From: Deltaproteobacteria bacterium
GTDB taxonomy: Bacteria > Desulfobacterota > Dissulfuribacteria > Dissulfuribacterales > QOAL01
Length of the DNA stretch: 53,505 bases
Direction: 5' to 3'
Assembly (NCBI GenBank): GCA_026991135.1
Contig: JALXCD010000103.1
Span: forward strand, 1 to 53,505
Position numbers and translations under genes: made by a program. Under the pieces are notes generated by a model. The model searched no databases. It saw nothing but the letters and a program-made list of their open reading frames with translations, and was not told the origin of the DNA. This document shows, one piece after another, positions 26,314 to 34,122 of this stretch; the stretch's first letter is position 1; each line of letters opens with the position of its first letter.

Positions 26314-27312
26314 ATGAATAGACCAGTTTTAAAAGATTCTTTCGGAAGAGCCATTACCTATCTCCGTCTTTCTATCACCGATAGATGTAATCTGAGATGT
26401 TTCTATTGTATGCCCCAGGCCCAGTTTAACTGGATGCCTCCTGAACATATACTGAGATTTGAAGAAATCATTCAAATTGTAAGGGTATTGGCTCGCATTG
26501 GCATAAAAAAAGTGCGCCTTACAGGTGGTGAACCCCTGGTGAGGAAGGATGCCTTAAATCTTATAAAAAGTGTTTCCAGCCTTGAAGGCATCAAGAAGAT
26601 ATGCCTTACAACAAATGGAATACTTTTGGCAGAAATGGCTAAAGACCTCTTTGAGACCGGCCTTCGCCACATAAATATCAGTCTGGATACCCTCAAACCT
26701 GAAAGATTTGAGACAATCACAGGGAGGGATTTTTTCAAAAGGGTATGGCATGGAATTGAAAATTGCTTGAATCTAGGCTTTGACCCCATAAAGATCAATT
26801 TTGTCATGATGAAAGGAAAAAATGACGATGAGATTACAGAATTTGCAAGACTTTCCCAAAAATACCCTTTGGAGGTCCGATTTATAGAGTTTATGCCAAT
26901 CGGTGAAATGTCAAAGTGGAAAAAGGACCTTTTTATTTCTTCAGATGAGGCTAAGGCCCTTATCGAAAAAGAAGTGGACAGGTTAACTCCACTTGAAAGA
27001 AAAATCGGGGCCGGCCCTGCCGACCTCTATTCATTTAATAATTCACCTGGTAAAATAGGTTTTATCAGCCCTCTCAGTCATAAGTTTTGTTCTAGTTGTA
27101 ATAGGATAAGAATCAGGGCTGATGGAAGACTAAGGCTTTGTCTATTTTCAGATCAAGAAATCGACCTTTTGAGCCTCATCAGAAGGGGCATAAGTGACCA
27201 GGAGCTGACTGAATTTTTTATTGATGTAATTAACAAAAAGCCTGCAAAATATCTTGAGAATAGCCTGCATATTCCCAGTTGTAAAAGACAGATGTCAACA
27301 ATTGGCGGATAA
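26314..27312 (+). CDS. moaA: GTP 3',8-cyclase MoaA
   Basis: A 332-residue radical SAM enzyme of molybdopterin synthesis. The N-terminal cluster motif uses Cys25, Cys29 and Cys32 (CNLRCFYC); the C-terminal cluster is in FCSSCNRIRIRADGRLRLC. The protein ends in Gly-Gly, as MoaA should (needed for cofactor radical chemistry). moaC lies 21 kb away in this window. Eight bp after murA in the same direction. Confidence 0.97.
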   Translation: MNRPVLKDSFGRAITYLRLSITDRCNLRCFYCMPQAQFNWMPPEHILRFEEIIQIVRVLARIGIKKVRLTGGEPLVRKDALNLIKSVSSLEGIKKICLTTNGILLAEMAKDLFETGLRHINISLDTLKPERFETITGRDFFKRVWHGIENCLNLGFDPIKINFVMMKGKNDDEITEFARLSQKYPLEVRFIEFMPIGEMSKWKKDLFISSDEAKALIEKEVDRLTPLERKIGAGPADLYSFNNSPGKIGFISPLSHKFCSSCNRIRIRADGRLRLCLFSDQEIDLLSLIRRGISDQELTEFFIDVINKKPAKYLENSLHIPSCKRQMSTIGG

Positions 27313-27330
27313 AAACAACAGGAGGAACGT

Positions 27331-27783
27331 ATGATAATTCTGGAAGATCTCCTTTATACAGAGGAACATATTTGGGTTAAACCTGATAGCGACCAGGAAA
27401 AGGCAATTATAGGTATCACAGACTATGGCCAGGAGAGGATTGGTGCAATTACATCCATTGACCTTCCCAGCCCTGGAGATGAATTTGTAGAGGCCGACTC
27501 CTTTGCCACGATTGAAAACAGTGTTGGGGAGGTTACTGAGCTCCTTTGTCCAATATCAGGAAGGGTCTTGACTGTAAATGAGATGCTGATGGATACACCA
27601 GAGGCAATAAATGATGACCCCTATGATGACGGCTGGATCATGGTTATGGAAATTGCCCAGCCAGAAGAGCTCGATGACCTTATGTCACCAGAAGATTATG
27701 AAAAATACGTGGAAGAGCTCAAAATAAAGGATGAAGAAATGCTTCAAGAGGAAGACGAAGATGTTCTGGAGGTTGAAGAATAA
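27331..27783 (+). CDS. GcvH-like protein lacking the lipoyl lysine
   Basis: A 150-residue protein. Residues 1-125 align with glycine cleavage H protein: YTEEHIWV, IGITDYGQERIG, CPISGRVLTVNE and NDDPYDDGWI. In GcvH the lipoyl lysine lies in ESVKA. Here the matching segment is NSVGE, so Gly66 (GGG, 27526-27528) replaces the lysine and the protein cannot be lipoylated there. A strongly acidic tail (about 130-150) is added. GGAGG precedes the ATG. No gcvT, gcvP or lipoylation gene is nearby; it is coupled to fabD by a one-base overlap. It may be a structural or regulatory derivative; its function is unknown. Confidence 0.85.
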   Translation: MIILEDLLYTEEHIWVKPDSDQEKAIIGITDYGQERIGAITSIDLPSPGDEFVEADSFATIENSVGEVTELLCPISGRVLTVNEMLMDTPEAINDDPYDDGWIMVMEIAQPEELDDLMSPEDYEKYVEELKIKDEEMLQEEDEDVLEVEE

Positions 27784-28730
27784 TGGCAAAGGTGGCCTTT
27801 TTATTCCCAGGGCAAGGCTCTCAATATGTTGGTATGGGGCAAAAACTCCTGGAAGAAGATCCAAGTGCAAATTCTATCTTTGAAGAGGCCGAAAGGATTA
27901 CCAGCATCCCTATAAAATCTCTTTGTCTAAATGGACCCATGGAAGAACTTACAAGGACCGTAAACCTCCAACCCTCACTTACAACACTTGAAATTGCTCT
28001 TTCAAATTCTTTGATGGAAAGGGGAATCAAGCCGGATGCAGTAGCAGGCCACAGTCTTGGCGAATATCCAGCCCTTTGGACATCTGGTGTGCTTAACATT
28101 TCGGCATGCCTTCACCTTGTGAAAGAAAGGGGAAGGCTTATGGACATGGCATCTGAAAAAAATCCAGGTGCCATGGCTGCCATAATAGGAATGGAAGCAA
28201 AGGATTTAAGATCTTTAATAGATGAAATTTCTGAATCTGGGGAAAAAGGCGTTCTAAGCCTTGCAAATCACAACTCAAGGGAGCAGATTGTTGCAACCGG
28301 TGAAAGGGCACTCATAAATGGCCTTTGCAAAAGGGTGAAAGAGATGGGGAAAAGGGCCATTCCCCTAAAAGTTTCCGGGGCATACCACAGTCCGCTTATG
28401 AAGGAAGCTTCAAAGGCCTTTGAAAAGATTTTACAAAATATCACCTTTAATTCACCTAAATTTGCCTTTTACTCCAATGTGACAGCAGCACCAGAAAAGG
28501 ACCCGGAGAAGCTCAAAAAACTTATGGCAGAACAAATCTGTTCTCCAGTCCTCTGGTATGACATCATTAACAACATGGTGTTAGAAGGTATTGATACCTT
28601 TATTGAAGTTGGCCCCAAAAGGGTTCTAGCCAACCTTGTGAAAAAGTGTATTGATCCTCAAGGGGTAAAGATTTTCAATTTTGAATCTCCAGATGACATA
28701 GATGAAATCCAAACTGCAATAAGGAGTTAA
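27783..28730 (+). CDS. fabD: Malonyl-CoA:ACP transacylase
   Basis: A 315-residue FabD transferring malonyl from CoA to acyl carrier protein for fatty-acid synthesis. The start FLFPGQGSQYVGMG is typical. The nucleophile Ser91 sits in GHSLGEY and the catalytic His in VSGAYHSPLM near residue 200. The ATG overlaps the preceding stop (TAATG). Other fab genes are not adjacent. The last bases, AAGGAG, double as the ribosome site of the next small gene. Confidence 0.96.
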   Translation: MAKVAFLFPGQGSQYVGMGQKLLEEDPSANSIFEEAERITSIPIKSLCLNGPMEELTRTVNLQPSLTTLEIALSNSLMERGIKPDAVAGHSLGEYPALWTSGVLNISACLHLVKERGRLMDMASEKNPGAMAAIIGMEAKDLRSLIDEISESGEKGVLSLANHNSREQIVATGERALINGLCKRVKEMGKRAIPLKVSGAYHSPLMKEASKAFEKILQNITFNSPKFAFYSNVTAAPEKDPEKLKKLMAEQICSPVLWYDIINNMVLEGIDTFIEVGPKRVLANLVKKCIDPQGVKIFNFESPDDIDEIQTAIRS

Positions 28731-28735
28731 GCTGT

Positions 28736-28936
28736 ATGTTTTTCTTTGGAAAAAGGCCTAGGCTTAATATAAAATGTAAAATCTGTGGAGATGAACTTGA
28801 GCTTTGCAGACGGTGAAGAATTGTGGCCTTGAGGTGCCAAGGCTGTGGAAAACTCTTCTCCATAAGGGATTATGCAGATGAAATGACTGATGAATTAGCT
28901 GAACTTTTGGCCTTTACACGGGTTGATAGGATCTAA
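28736..28936 (+). CDS. Small candidate selenoprotein with two CxxC motifs and in-frame UGA
   Basis: A 66-codon gene not found by ordinary ORF calling because codon 27 is TGA (28814-28816). Reading on in the same frame gives Cys14-x2-Cys17, Cys24-Arg-Arg-Sec27, Cys34-x2-Cys37, then an acidic helix and TAA at 28934-28936. AAGGAG lies 9 nt before the ATG. A hairpin suited to selenocysteine insertion follows the UGA. Two zinc-ribbon-like CxxC pairs plus CxxU suggest a redox or metal protein. I recall a deltaproteobacterial family annotated as dual CXXC motif small (seleno)protein that this resembles; this needs a search. It is last in the ftsY-fabD gene run. The alternative is a nonsense-mutated gene, which the intact downstream frame and hairpin make less likely. 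Confidence 0.8.
28823..28846 (+). promoter_or_regulatory. SECIS-like hairpin downstream of the in-frame UGA
   Basis: GCCTTG (28826-28831) and CAAGGC (28838-28843) form a perfect 6-bp stem, extended outward by three G-U pairs, closing the loop AGGTGC. The loop starts 15 nt after the UGA. The E. coli fdhF element also has an AGGU-starting loop about 17 nt after its UGA. No bulged U is visible, so SelB binding is inferred. Confidence 0.65.
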
Positions 28937-29814
28937 TGAACAAGTCTATGGACAGGAACAATGTCAACATCCCTTTTTATATGAGGAAGTTTCTCGTATA
29001 AAACGTCAAAGGTATTCTTTAAAGGGTGTCCAATTGCGATAACTTCGCCTTTTTTCTTGGACAAGATCATAAGCCTTTTAATTTGTTGGTATATTTTTTT
29101 CTTAGAAAAACTATGATCCAAAAAAACCGTCCTTTGGGCACACGGTAGGCCCATTTTCTTAGCAACTGCGTAAGCAACGGTATCCTTTGTGGTGCGACTG
29201 TCCACAAAAAAAAGCCCCTCTTCCTTTAAGAAGGCAAGTACTATTTCCATCTTTTCCTTATCTTTTGTAAATGCCGAACCCATGTGATTATTGACACCTT
29301 TAGCATATGGAACGGCCAAAAGATCCTTCTTTATAGTAGAAATTATCTCATCAAATCCCATATCCAGAGTCAAAACCCCAGGTCCAGGGTTAAGTCCTTT
29401 ATTTTCAGGCTCCATTGGTAAATGAACTAGGACGTCGTGTCCTTTTCTTGACGCCTCCTTTGCAAGAAGCTTTGTAAAAGGGGCAAAGGGCAAAAATGCA
29501 ACGGATATGTTCGGGTCAAGCTCTAAAAATCGCCTGTCCATTGAAAGATCATAGCCCATGTCATCAATAATGATTGCCACCTTTGGCCTTTGAACTGTCT
29601 TTTTTTTCTTAAACTGTGGCGGGGTTTCAGGGGCCTTTGAAAATTCTTCAAGGGGTGGACGATCTGGCTTAATCCCCTTTGGATAAGGAAGTAAATACAA
29701 AAGTGCAAGGGGCAGGGCTACAATGGCAAGAAGAATAATCCTTAAGGCAAGGCCTGCAAATCTTCTGGAACCTTGGCTCTTCTTAGCCTTCCGGCCTTGC
29801 CTCTTCTTTGCCAC
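28933..29814 (-). CDS. Divergent polysaccharide deacetylase family protein (YibQ-like)
   Basis: A 293-residue protein with a basic start, one membrane helix or uncleaved signal (about 20-45), a Pro-rich linker, and a divergent polysaccharide deacetylase domain from about residue 77. Motifs are VAIIIDDMGYD, HLPMEP, NNHMGS and FFVDSRTT. E. coli YibQ is the homologue and lies next to envC, as here with ctpA between; an envelope role is likely but unproven. Last gene of the ftsE-ftsX-envC-ctpA run. Its stop overlaps that of the convergent selenoprotein candidate. Confidence 0.9.
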   Translation of the reverse strand: MAKKRQGRKAKKSQGSRRFAGLALRIILLAIVALPLALLYLLPYPKGIKPDRPPLEEFSKAPETPPQFKKKKTVQRPKVAIIIDDMGYDLSMDRRFLELDPNISVAFLPFAPFTKLLAKEASRKGHDVLVHLPMEPENKGLNPGPGVLTLDMGFDEIISTIKKDLLAVPYAKGVNNHMGSAFTKDKEKMEIVLAFLKEEGLFFVDSRTTKDTVAYAVAKKMGLPCAQRTVFLDHSFSKKKIYQQIKRLMILSKKKGEVIAIGHPLKNTFDVLYEKLPHIKRDVDIVPVHRLVH

Positions 29815-29842
29815 GCCCTTAAATGAGGAAAAAGAATATCAA

Positions 29843-31198
29843 TTAATTTTTAACCTTCATTTTCTCAAAAATGGAAAAGGCCTTTAAAATTCTAAGGGCT
29901 TCCCTTAGTTGATTGTCTTTTTTAAGAAGCTTTTCAACATCCTTTGAAGCCTTAGACTTGTTCTGTCCATTACCCTCTTTATTCTTTTGCTTGCCCTCGC
30001 CGTCACCCTTTAAATGGCCTTCAAGGTCCTTTTCTTTTAGGAAATGAAAAACATCCTCTTCAGTCTTCTGCTTTTTCTCTGGAATGATGAAGGGTACAAT
30101 TATATCTGGGGTTATGCCCTTTGCCTGGATGGACCTTCCACTTGGAGTATAATAACGAGCTGTGGTAAGCCTTATGGCTGCACCACCTTCAAGGGGAATT
30201 ATTGTCTGAACAGACCCTTTTCCAAAGGTCTGGGTCCCCACAATTATTGCCCTTTTATTATCCTGTAATGCCCCTGCAACAATCTCCGAAGCACTAGCAC
30301 TACCTCCATTTACAAGCACAACAATTGGGTAATCATGATGATCAATATTGGGTTTAGCTGTAAACCTCATCCTTTGATCAATAAGCCTTCCATCAGTATA
30401 TACTATGAGACCTGACTCCAAAAATTCGTCACTCACCTTAACTGCCTGATCCAAAAGCCCACCAGGATTGTTTCTCAAATCAAGAACAAGACCCTTAAGC
30501 CCCTTTTTATCTTCAAGCTTTTTTAGAGCCTTTCTAAGTTCATCACCTGTTTTGGCCTGGAAATTTGAAATACGGACATATCCATAACCGTCTTCAAGAA
30601 TCTTTGAACGGACACTTCTAATAGGAATGACGTCTCTTGTAATGGTTATGTCCTTAAGTTTATTCCAGCCCTGCCTGTAGATGGATATTGTAACCTTGGT
30701 CCCCTTTGGACCTCTTAAAAGCTTAACAGCCTGGATCAAGGTCATATTTTTAGTGCTCTTGCCATTTATCTTTAATATCTTATCATTGGCCTGAATTCCG
30801 GCTCTGAAGGCTGGCGTACCTTCAATGGGTGAAACTACGGTTAAGACACCATCCTTTATGGTTATCTCAATTCCAATACCAGTAAACTTACCCTTTGTCT
30901 CTACCTGTAATTCTTTAAAATCCTCTGGTTTCATAAAGGCAGAATGAGGGTCCAGGGAACTTAACATGCCTTGAATGGCACCATATATCAACTTTTTTGC
31001 GGTGACTGGTTCTACATAATTTCTTTCTACCAAATCAAGGACCTGGGAAAAGAGCTTTAGCTGATGATAGGTTGAATCGTCTTCTTCATTGGCTATAGCA
31101 ATACCGAAGGGTTTAATTTCAATATTTATGAAAACAAAAGCTGCTACAAAAAAAATTGCCAGAAGATATAAAATAGACTGCTTTCTAGTAAGTTTCAT
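29843..31198 (-). CDS. ctpA: C-terminal processing peptidase (S41 family)
   Basis: A 451-residue periplasmic protease anchored by an N-terminal signal/helix (about 7-27). A PDZ domain (about 95-180, FTGIGIEI, IEGTPAFRAGI) precedes the S41 catalytic core. The catalytic Ser lies in GGSASASEIVAGAL (about residue 300) and the Lys in TFGKGSVQ (about 323). The tail (about 385-430) is Lys/Glu/Gly-rich and low in complexity. Such proteases process or degrade cell-wall hydrolases and other periplasmic proteins. AGAGG lies 7 nt before the ATG. Located between envC-like and yibQ-like genes. Confidence 0.94.
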   Translation of the reverse strand: MKLTRKQSILYLLAIFFVAAFVFINIEIKPFGIAIANEEDDSTYHQLKLFSQVLDLVERNYVEPVTAKKLIYGAIQGMLSSLDPHSAFMKPEDFKELQVETKGKFTGIGIEITIKDGVLTVVSPIEGTPAFRAGIQANDKILKINGKSTKNMTLIQAVKLLRGPKGTKVTISIYRQGWNKLKDITITRDVIPIRSVRSKILEDGYGYVRISNFQAKTGDELRKALKKLEDKKGLKGLVLDLRNNPGGLLDQAVKVSDEFLESGLIVYTDGRLIDQRMRFTAKPNIDHHDYPIVVLVNGGSASASEIVAGALQDNKRAIIVGTQTFGKGSVQTIIPLEGGAAIRLTTARYYTPSGRSIQAKGITPDIIVPFIIPEKKQKTEEDVFHFLKEKDLEGHLKGDGEGKQKNKEGNGQNKSKASKDVEKLLKKDNQLREALRILKAFSIFEKMKVKN

Positions 31199-31260
31199 CT
31201 TTGTACCTCTTTTTGGAATTGCAAACCAGCACCCCAGATGGGAAGCTACATATATTTAAT

Positions 31261-32442
31261 CTATCTATACACTATTTCAATACCTCTTAGGTCAAACCAT
31301 GATATTGTCTTAAGCTGACGACCATCTTTTCTTATTTCAATATAAACCCCCTCATTTACCCAAGGGCCTCCTCCTGAAAGGCCTATTACCTCGCCTTCAG
31401 CAATATCTTCTCCAACATTTTTTGTAAAATTTTGCCCTTGGGCAATTAAACTCATATAACCAGAACCGTGATCTACAATAAAAACCTTACCATAGCCTGG
31501 AAGTGAATCGTTATAAACCACCTTGCCATCGAAGATGGCCCTTATTTGGCTCCCCCAAGGAGATTCAACCACCAATCCTCTAAAGGCATTCTTATTTTTA
31601 AACAAAATGACTTTCCCTTGAACTGGTAGATTCAAACGGCCCTTTTGGGCTGAAAATGAAAACTGGTCTTCCTTACTTTGTTGTTTTACTGCTGCAACTT
31701 CTGCTTGAGCCTTTAAAGTCAGCTCGTCAATTACCCTTTTAAGCCTTCTTTTTGCCTTCATAAGCTGGGCAATCATCCGTTGATAACGCCTTTTTTGCCC
31801 TTTAAGACTCTCAAGATATTTTCTTTTCTCTTGCTTTCTCTCTTCTAAAAGATGGGCCTCCTTTTCAAGCCTTTTGGTCATGGCCTTTAAAAAAATTTGT
31901 CTCTCTCTAAGCTCTTTTTCTTTTTTTGATAGTACCCTAAGAGCTCTAACATACTCTTTCCTTTTTTTAGAATCCTCATCTAAAATAAGCTTCAAATATT
32001 GCCTTCTTGCCAAAAGACCTGGCAACGACTCAGACTCAAAAAGGATATTAAGAAAACCAATCTCACCAAGCTGTCTGTATGCATTCAACCTCATTTCAAT
32101 AAAGTGTTTAAGGGATGAAACCTCCTTTTTAATTTGAGAAAGCTCTTTTTTTGTCTCTTCAAGTGAAAGTTCTGCTTCGGTCCACTCCCTTTTGGCCTTG
32201 TCAAGGCTTTCCCACTGTAAGGCTATCTTTTTATCAAGTTTTTCAAGCTCTGCGAGCACATCCTCTTCTAGCCTTTCCACCTTTCTTTTTTTTCTAACCT
32301 TTGCCTTTAAGGAACTTTCTAGTTGCTCCATCTTTTTCTGATGGATCTCTAATTCTTGGTTAATAATATTGGTTTGGGGAAAAGATGGACAGGAAAATAA
32401 AAAAATAAGAGACAAGAATATGAAAATAGACACCCTTTTCAT
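31261..32442 (-). CDS. envC: EnvC-like murein hydrolase activator (degenerate LytM)
   Basis: A 393-residue exported protein: signal sequence (about 1-23), long coiled coil (about 28-265, rich in Lys/Glu) and a C-terminal M23/LytM domain (about 290-385). The domain lacks the zinc ligands: the usual HxxxD is absent and VYIEIR stands where LHFEIR is expected. It is therefore probably an activator of amidases, like E. coli EnvC, not an enzyme. I start at the ATG overlapping the ftsX stop by one base (TAATG); the longer frame to 32562 would overlap ftsX by 121 bp. FtsX directly upstream is EnvC's known partner. Confidence 0.9.
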   Translation of the reverse strand: MKRVSIFIFLSLIFLFSCPSFPQTNIINQELEIHQKKMEQLESSLKAKVRKKRKVERLEEDVLAELEKLDKKIALQWESLDKAKREWTEAELSLEETKKELSQIKKEVSSLKHFIEMRLNAYRQLGEIGFLNILFESESLPGLLARRQYLKLILDEDSKKRKEYVRALRVLSKKEKELRERQIFLKAMTKRLEKEAHLLEERKQEKRKYLESLKGQKRRYQRMIAQLMKAKRRLKRVIDELTLKAQAEVAAVKQQSKEDQFSFSAQKGRLNLPVQGKVILFKNKNAFRGLVVESPWGSQIRAIFDGKVVYNDSLPGYGKVFIVDHGSGYMSLIAQGQNFTKNVGEDIAEGEVIGLSGGGPWVNEGVYIEIRKDGRQLKTISWFDLRGIEIVYR

Positions 32443-33326
32443 TAGAGTTTCAAAAACCTCCTGAGGGCCATTGCAGTTCCAAGCATGCAAAAAAGGCCGC
32501 TTACAACCACTATTGATATGATGTTTTCTGCTGGCAAAAATTGTAAATGAAGACTTTCCCAAAAACTGCTGTTCCCAAAGGCCCTTATCAGATAACTATA
32601 TGCCAAAAAGGCAAGGGCCACAGCAGCTCCAGAACCCAAAAGCCCTTGTAATAGAGAAGCCACTAAATAAGGCCCCATAATGAAACCATTTGTTGCTCCA
32701 ACAAGTCTCATAATTTCAATTTCATCCTGTCTTGCATATACGGTCAATTTGATAGTATTTGACACCACAAAAGCAGCCGTAACTAAAAGTAAGGCCGCAC
32801 AAAAAATAAGGGCAGTCCGAACCATCTTTGAGAAATTCTCAAGCCTATCTACCCACTCCTTCCCATATTGAACCTTGTCAACCTCATTCCATTTAGAAAT
32901 CTCTTTTGCTATTTCTTTGACCCTGTTGGGGTTATAAAGGGCCTTATCTATCTGAATCTCAAAGGCAGGAGGCAAAAATGTTGGGTCAACCCCTGCAAGT
33001 ATCTCCCTTTCATTGGAAAAATATCTCTCCAGTCTTTTGAAAGCATCCTCAGAGGATACAAACTTAACCTCTTTTATACCCTTAATACTAACAATCTTCT
33101 GATAAAGAACTGGGACTTTTTCCTGCGAAACATCTTTTTTAAGATATACAATTATGGCCAGCTCTTTTCCAAAGTGGTCTGCTATCCTCTGAAGGTTAAT
33201 AGAAAACAGATTAAAAAAAACAAAGATCAGACAAGTCAACACCACCACCAAGGTGGTCATCAAATGGGTGACTAAATTTTGCCTAATATCACGAAAGGCC
33301 CGTTTTAATATTATTCCAAAAGGCAT
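32442..33326 (-). CDS. ftsX: Cell-division ABC transporter-like permease FtsX
   Basis: A 294-residue protein with the FtsX topology: TM1 near residues 22-45, an extracytoplasmic loop of about 120 residues that contacts EnvC, and three further helices near 165-190, 215-245 and 265-285. The loop motif YLKKDVSQE and the VGATNGFI turn are family-typical. With FtsE it transmits ATP hydrolysis to EnvC-dependent septal wall splitting. Two bases separate it from ftsE and one base overlaps envC. Confidence 0.94.
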   Translation of the reverse strand: MPFGIILKRAFRDIRQNLVTHLMTTLVVVLTCLIFVFFNLFSINLQRIADHFGKELAIIVYLKKDVSQEKVPVLYQKIVSIKGIKEVKFVSSEDAFKRLERYFSNEREILAGVDPTFLPPAFEIQIDKALYNPNRVKEIAKEISKWNEVDKVQYGKEWVDRLENFSKMVRTALIFCAALLLVTAAFVVSNTIKLTVYARQDEIEIMRLVGATNGFIMGPYLVASLLQGLLGSGAAVALAFLAYSYLIRAFGNSSFWESLHLQFLPAENIISIVVVSGLFCMLGTAMALRRFLKL

Positions 33327-33328
33327 AA

Positions 33329-34006
33329 TTAATCTTCCTTTATCTTTCCCTTTTCTAAAAGGATTACCCTTCTATGAGTGTTTCTGAAAAGAGTTTCGTC
33401 ATGGGTGGCAAAGACAATTGTTGCCCCTCTGGCGTTGAGTTCATCCATAAGAGCCACTACTTCCCTTGTCCTTTTTCTGTCCAGATTCCCGGTTGGCTCG
33501 TCAGCCAAAATAATTGGAGGACGATTAACAACAGCCCTTGCAATGGCCACCCTTTGCTGCTCCCCACCTGAAAGCTGAATAACTTTGCGATAAAGCTTAT
33601 CTCCTAGACCTACTCCCTCAATCACCTGTTTTACCCTTTTTGTCAATTGCTCTCGTTTAAAACCTAAGACTTCTAATGAAAGGGCTACGTTTTCAAAAAC
33701 ACTTCTATTGTAAAGAAGCTTAAAGTCCTGAAAAATCACCCCGACTTTCCTCCGCAACTGGGGGATCTGGGACCTTGATAGGCCTGAAAGATCAAGACCT
33801 TCAATATTTATTGATCCAGCAGTAGGTCTTTCTGCCAGATATAGGAGCTTTAAGAGCGTGCTTTTACCAGCCCCACTTGGACCGGTCAAAAAGACAAACT
33901 CTCCCTTAGAAATTTTTAGATCCACTTCATCAAGTGCTAAAATGTCCCTTGCATATCTTTTAGATACTTTCTTGAGTTCTATAATTGGCTGTTCTGTACC
34001 TATCAT
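33329..34006 (-). CDS. ftsE: Cell-division ATP-binding protein FtsE
   Basis: A 225-residue ABC ATPase. Walker A is GPSGAGKST (42-50), signature LSGGEQQR (about 144-151) and Walker B IILADEPTG. FVFLTGPSGAGKST and LDRKRTREVV match FtsE over other ABC ATPases, and ftsX follows directly. AGGAAG lies shortly before the ATG. First gene of the ftsE-ftsX-envC-ctpA-yibQ-like run; divergent from the pilT pair. Confidence 0.95.
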   Translation of the reverse strand: MIGTEQPIIELKKVSKRYARDILALDEVDLKISKGEFVFLTGPSGAGKSTLLKLLYLAERPTAGSINIEGLDLSGLSRSQIPQLRRKVGVIFQDFKLLYNRSVFENVALSLEVLGFKREQLTKRVKQVIEGVGLGDKLYRKVIQLSGGEQQRVAIARAVVNRPPIILADEPTGNLDRKRTREVVALMDELNARGATIVFATHDETLFRNTHRRVILLEKGKIKED

Positions 34007-34020
34007 TGCTTCCTCATCTT

Positions 34021-34049
34021 TTGTGCAACTTTATCCGATAAAAGATAAT
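34021..34049 (+). promoter_or_regulatory. Candidate promoter for the pilT pair
   Basis: TTGTGC at 34021-34026, a 17-bp spacer, then GATAAT at 34044-34049 (5 of 6 to consensus). It lies in the 116-bp divergent gap. The -35 box is poor. Confidence 0.35.
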
Positions 34050-34122
34050 GACATAAAATTGATAAAAAATCATGGACGTTTTATGCAAAATTGGCACCAA
34101 TAAAGGAGGCATTTTTGAATAG

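Noticed and set aside
28736-28816. A free 26-residue peptide ending at the TGA
   Set aside because: The same frame continues with a second CxxC and a normal stop, and a hairpin follows the TGA; a truncated peptide explains less.
32443-32562. Longer N-terminus for the EnvC-like protein
   Set aside because: It would overlap ftsX by 121 bp; the ATG at 32442 gives a signal peptide and couples to the ftsX stop.
34092-34107. TTGGCACC before pilT as a sigma-54 -24 box
   Set aside because: The position 12 bp downstream reads GG within the ribosome site, not GC, so the -12 element is missing.
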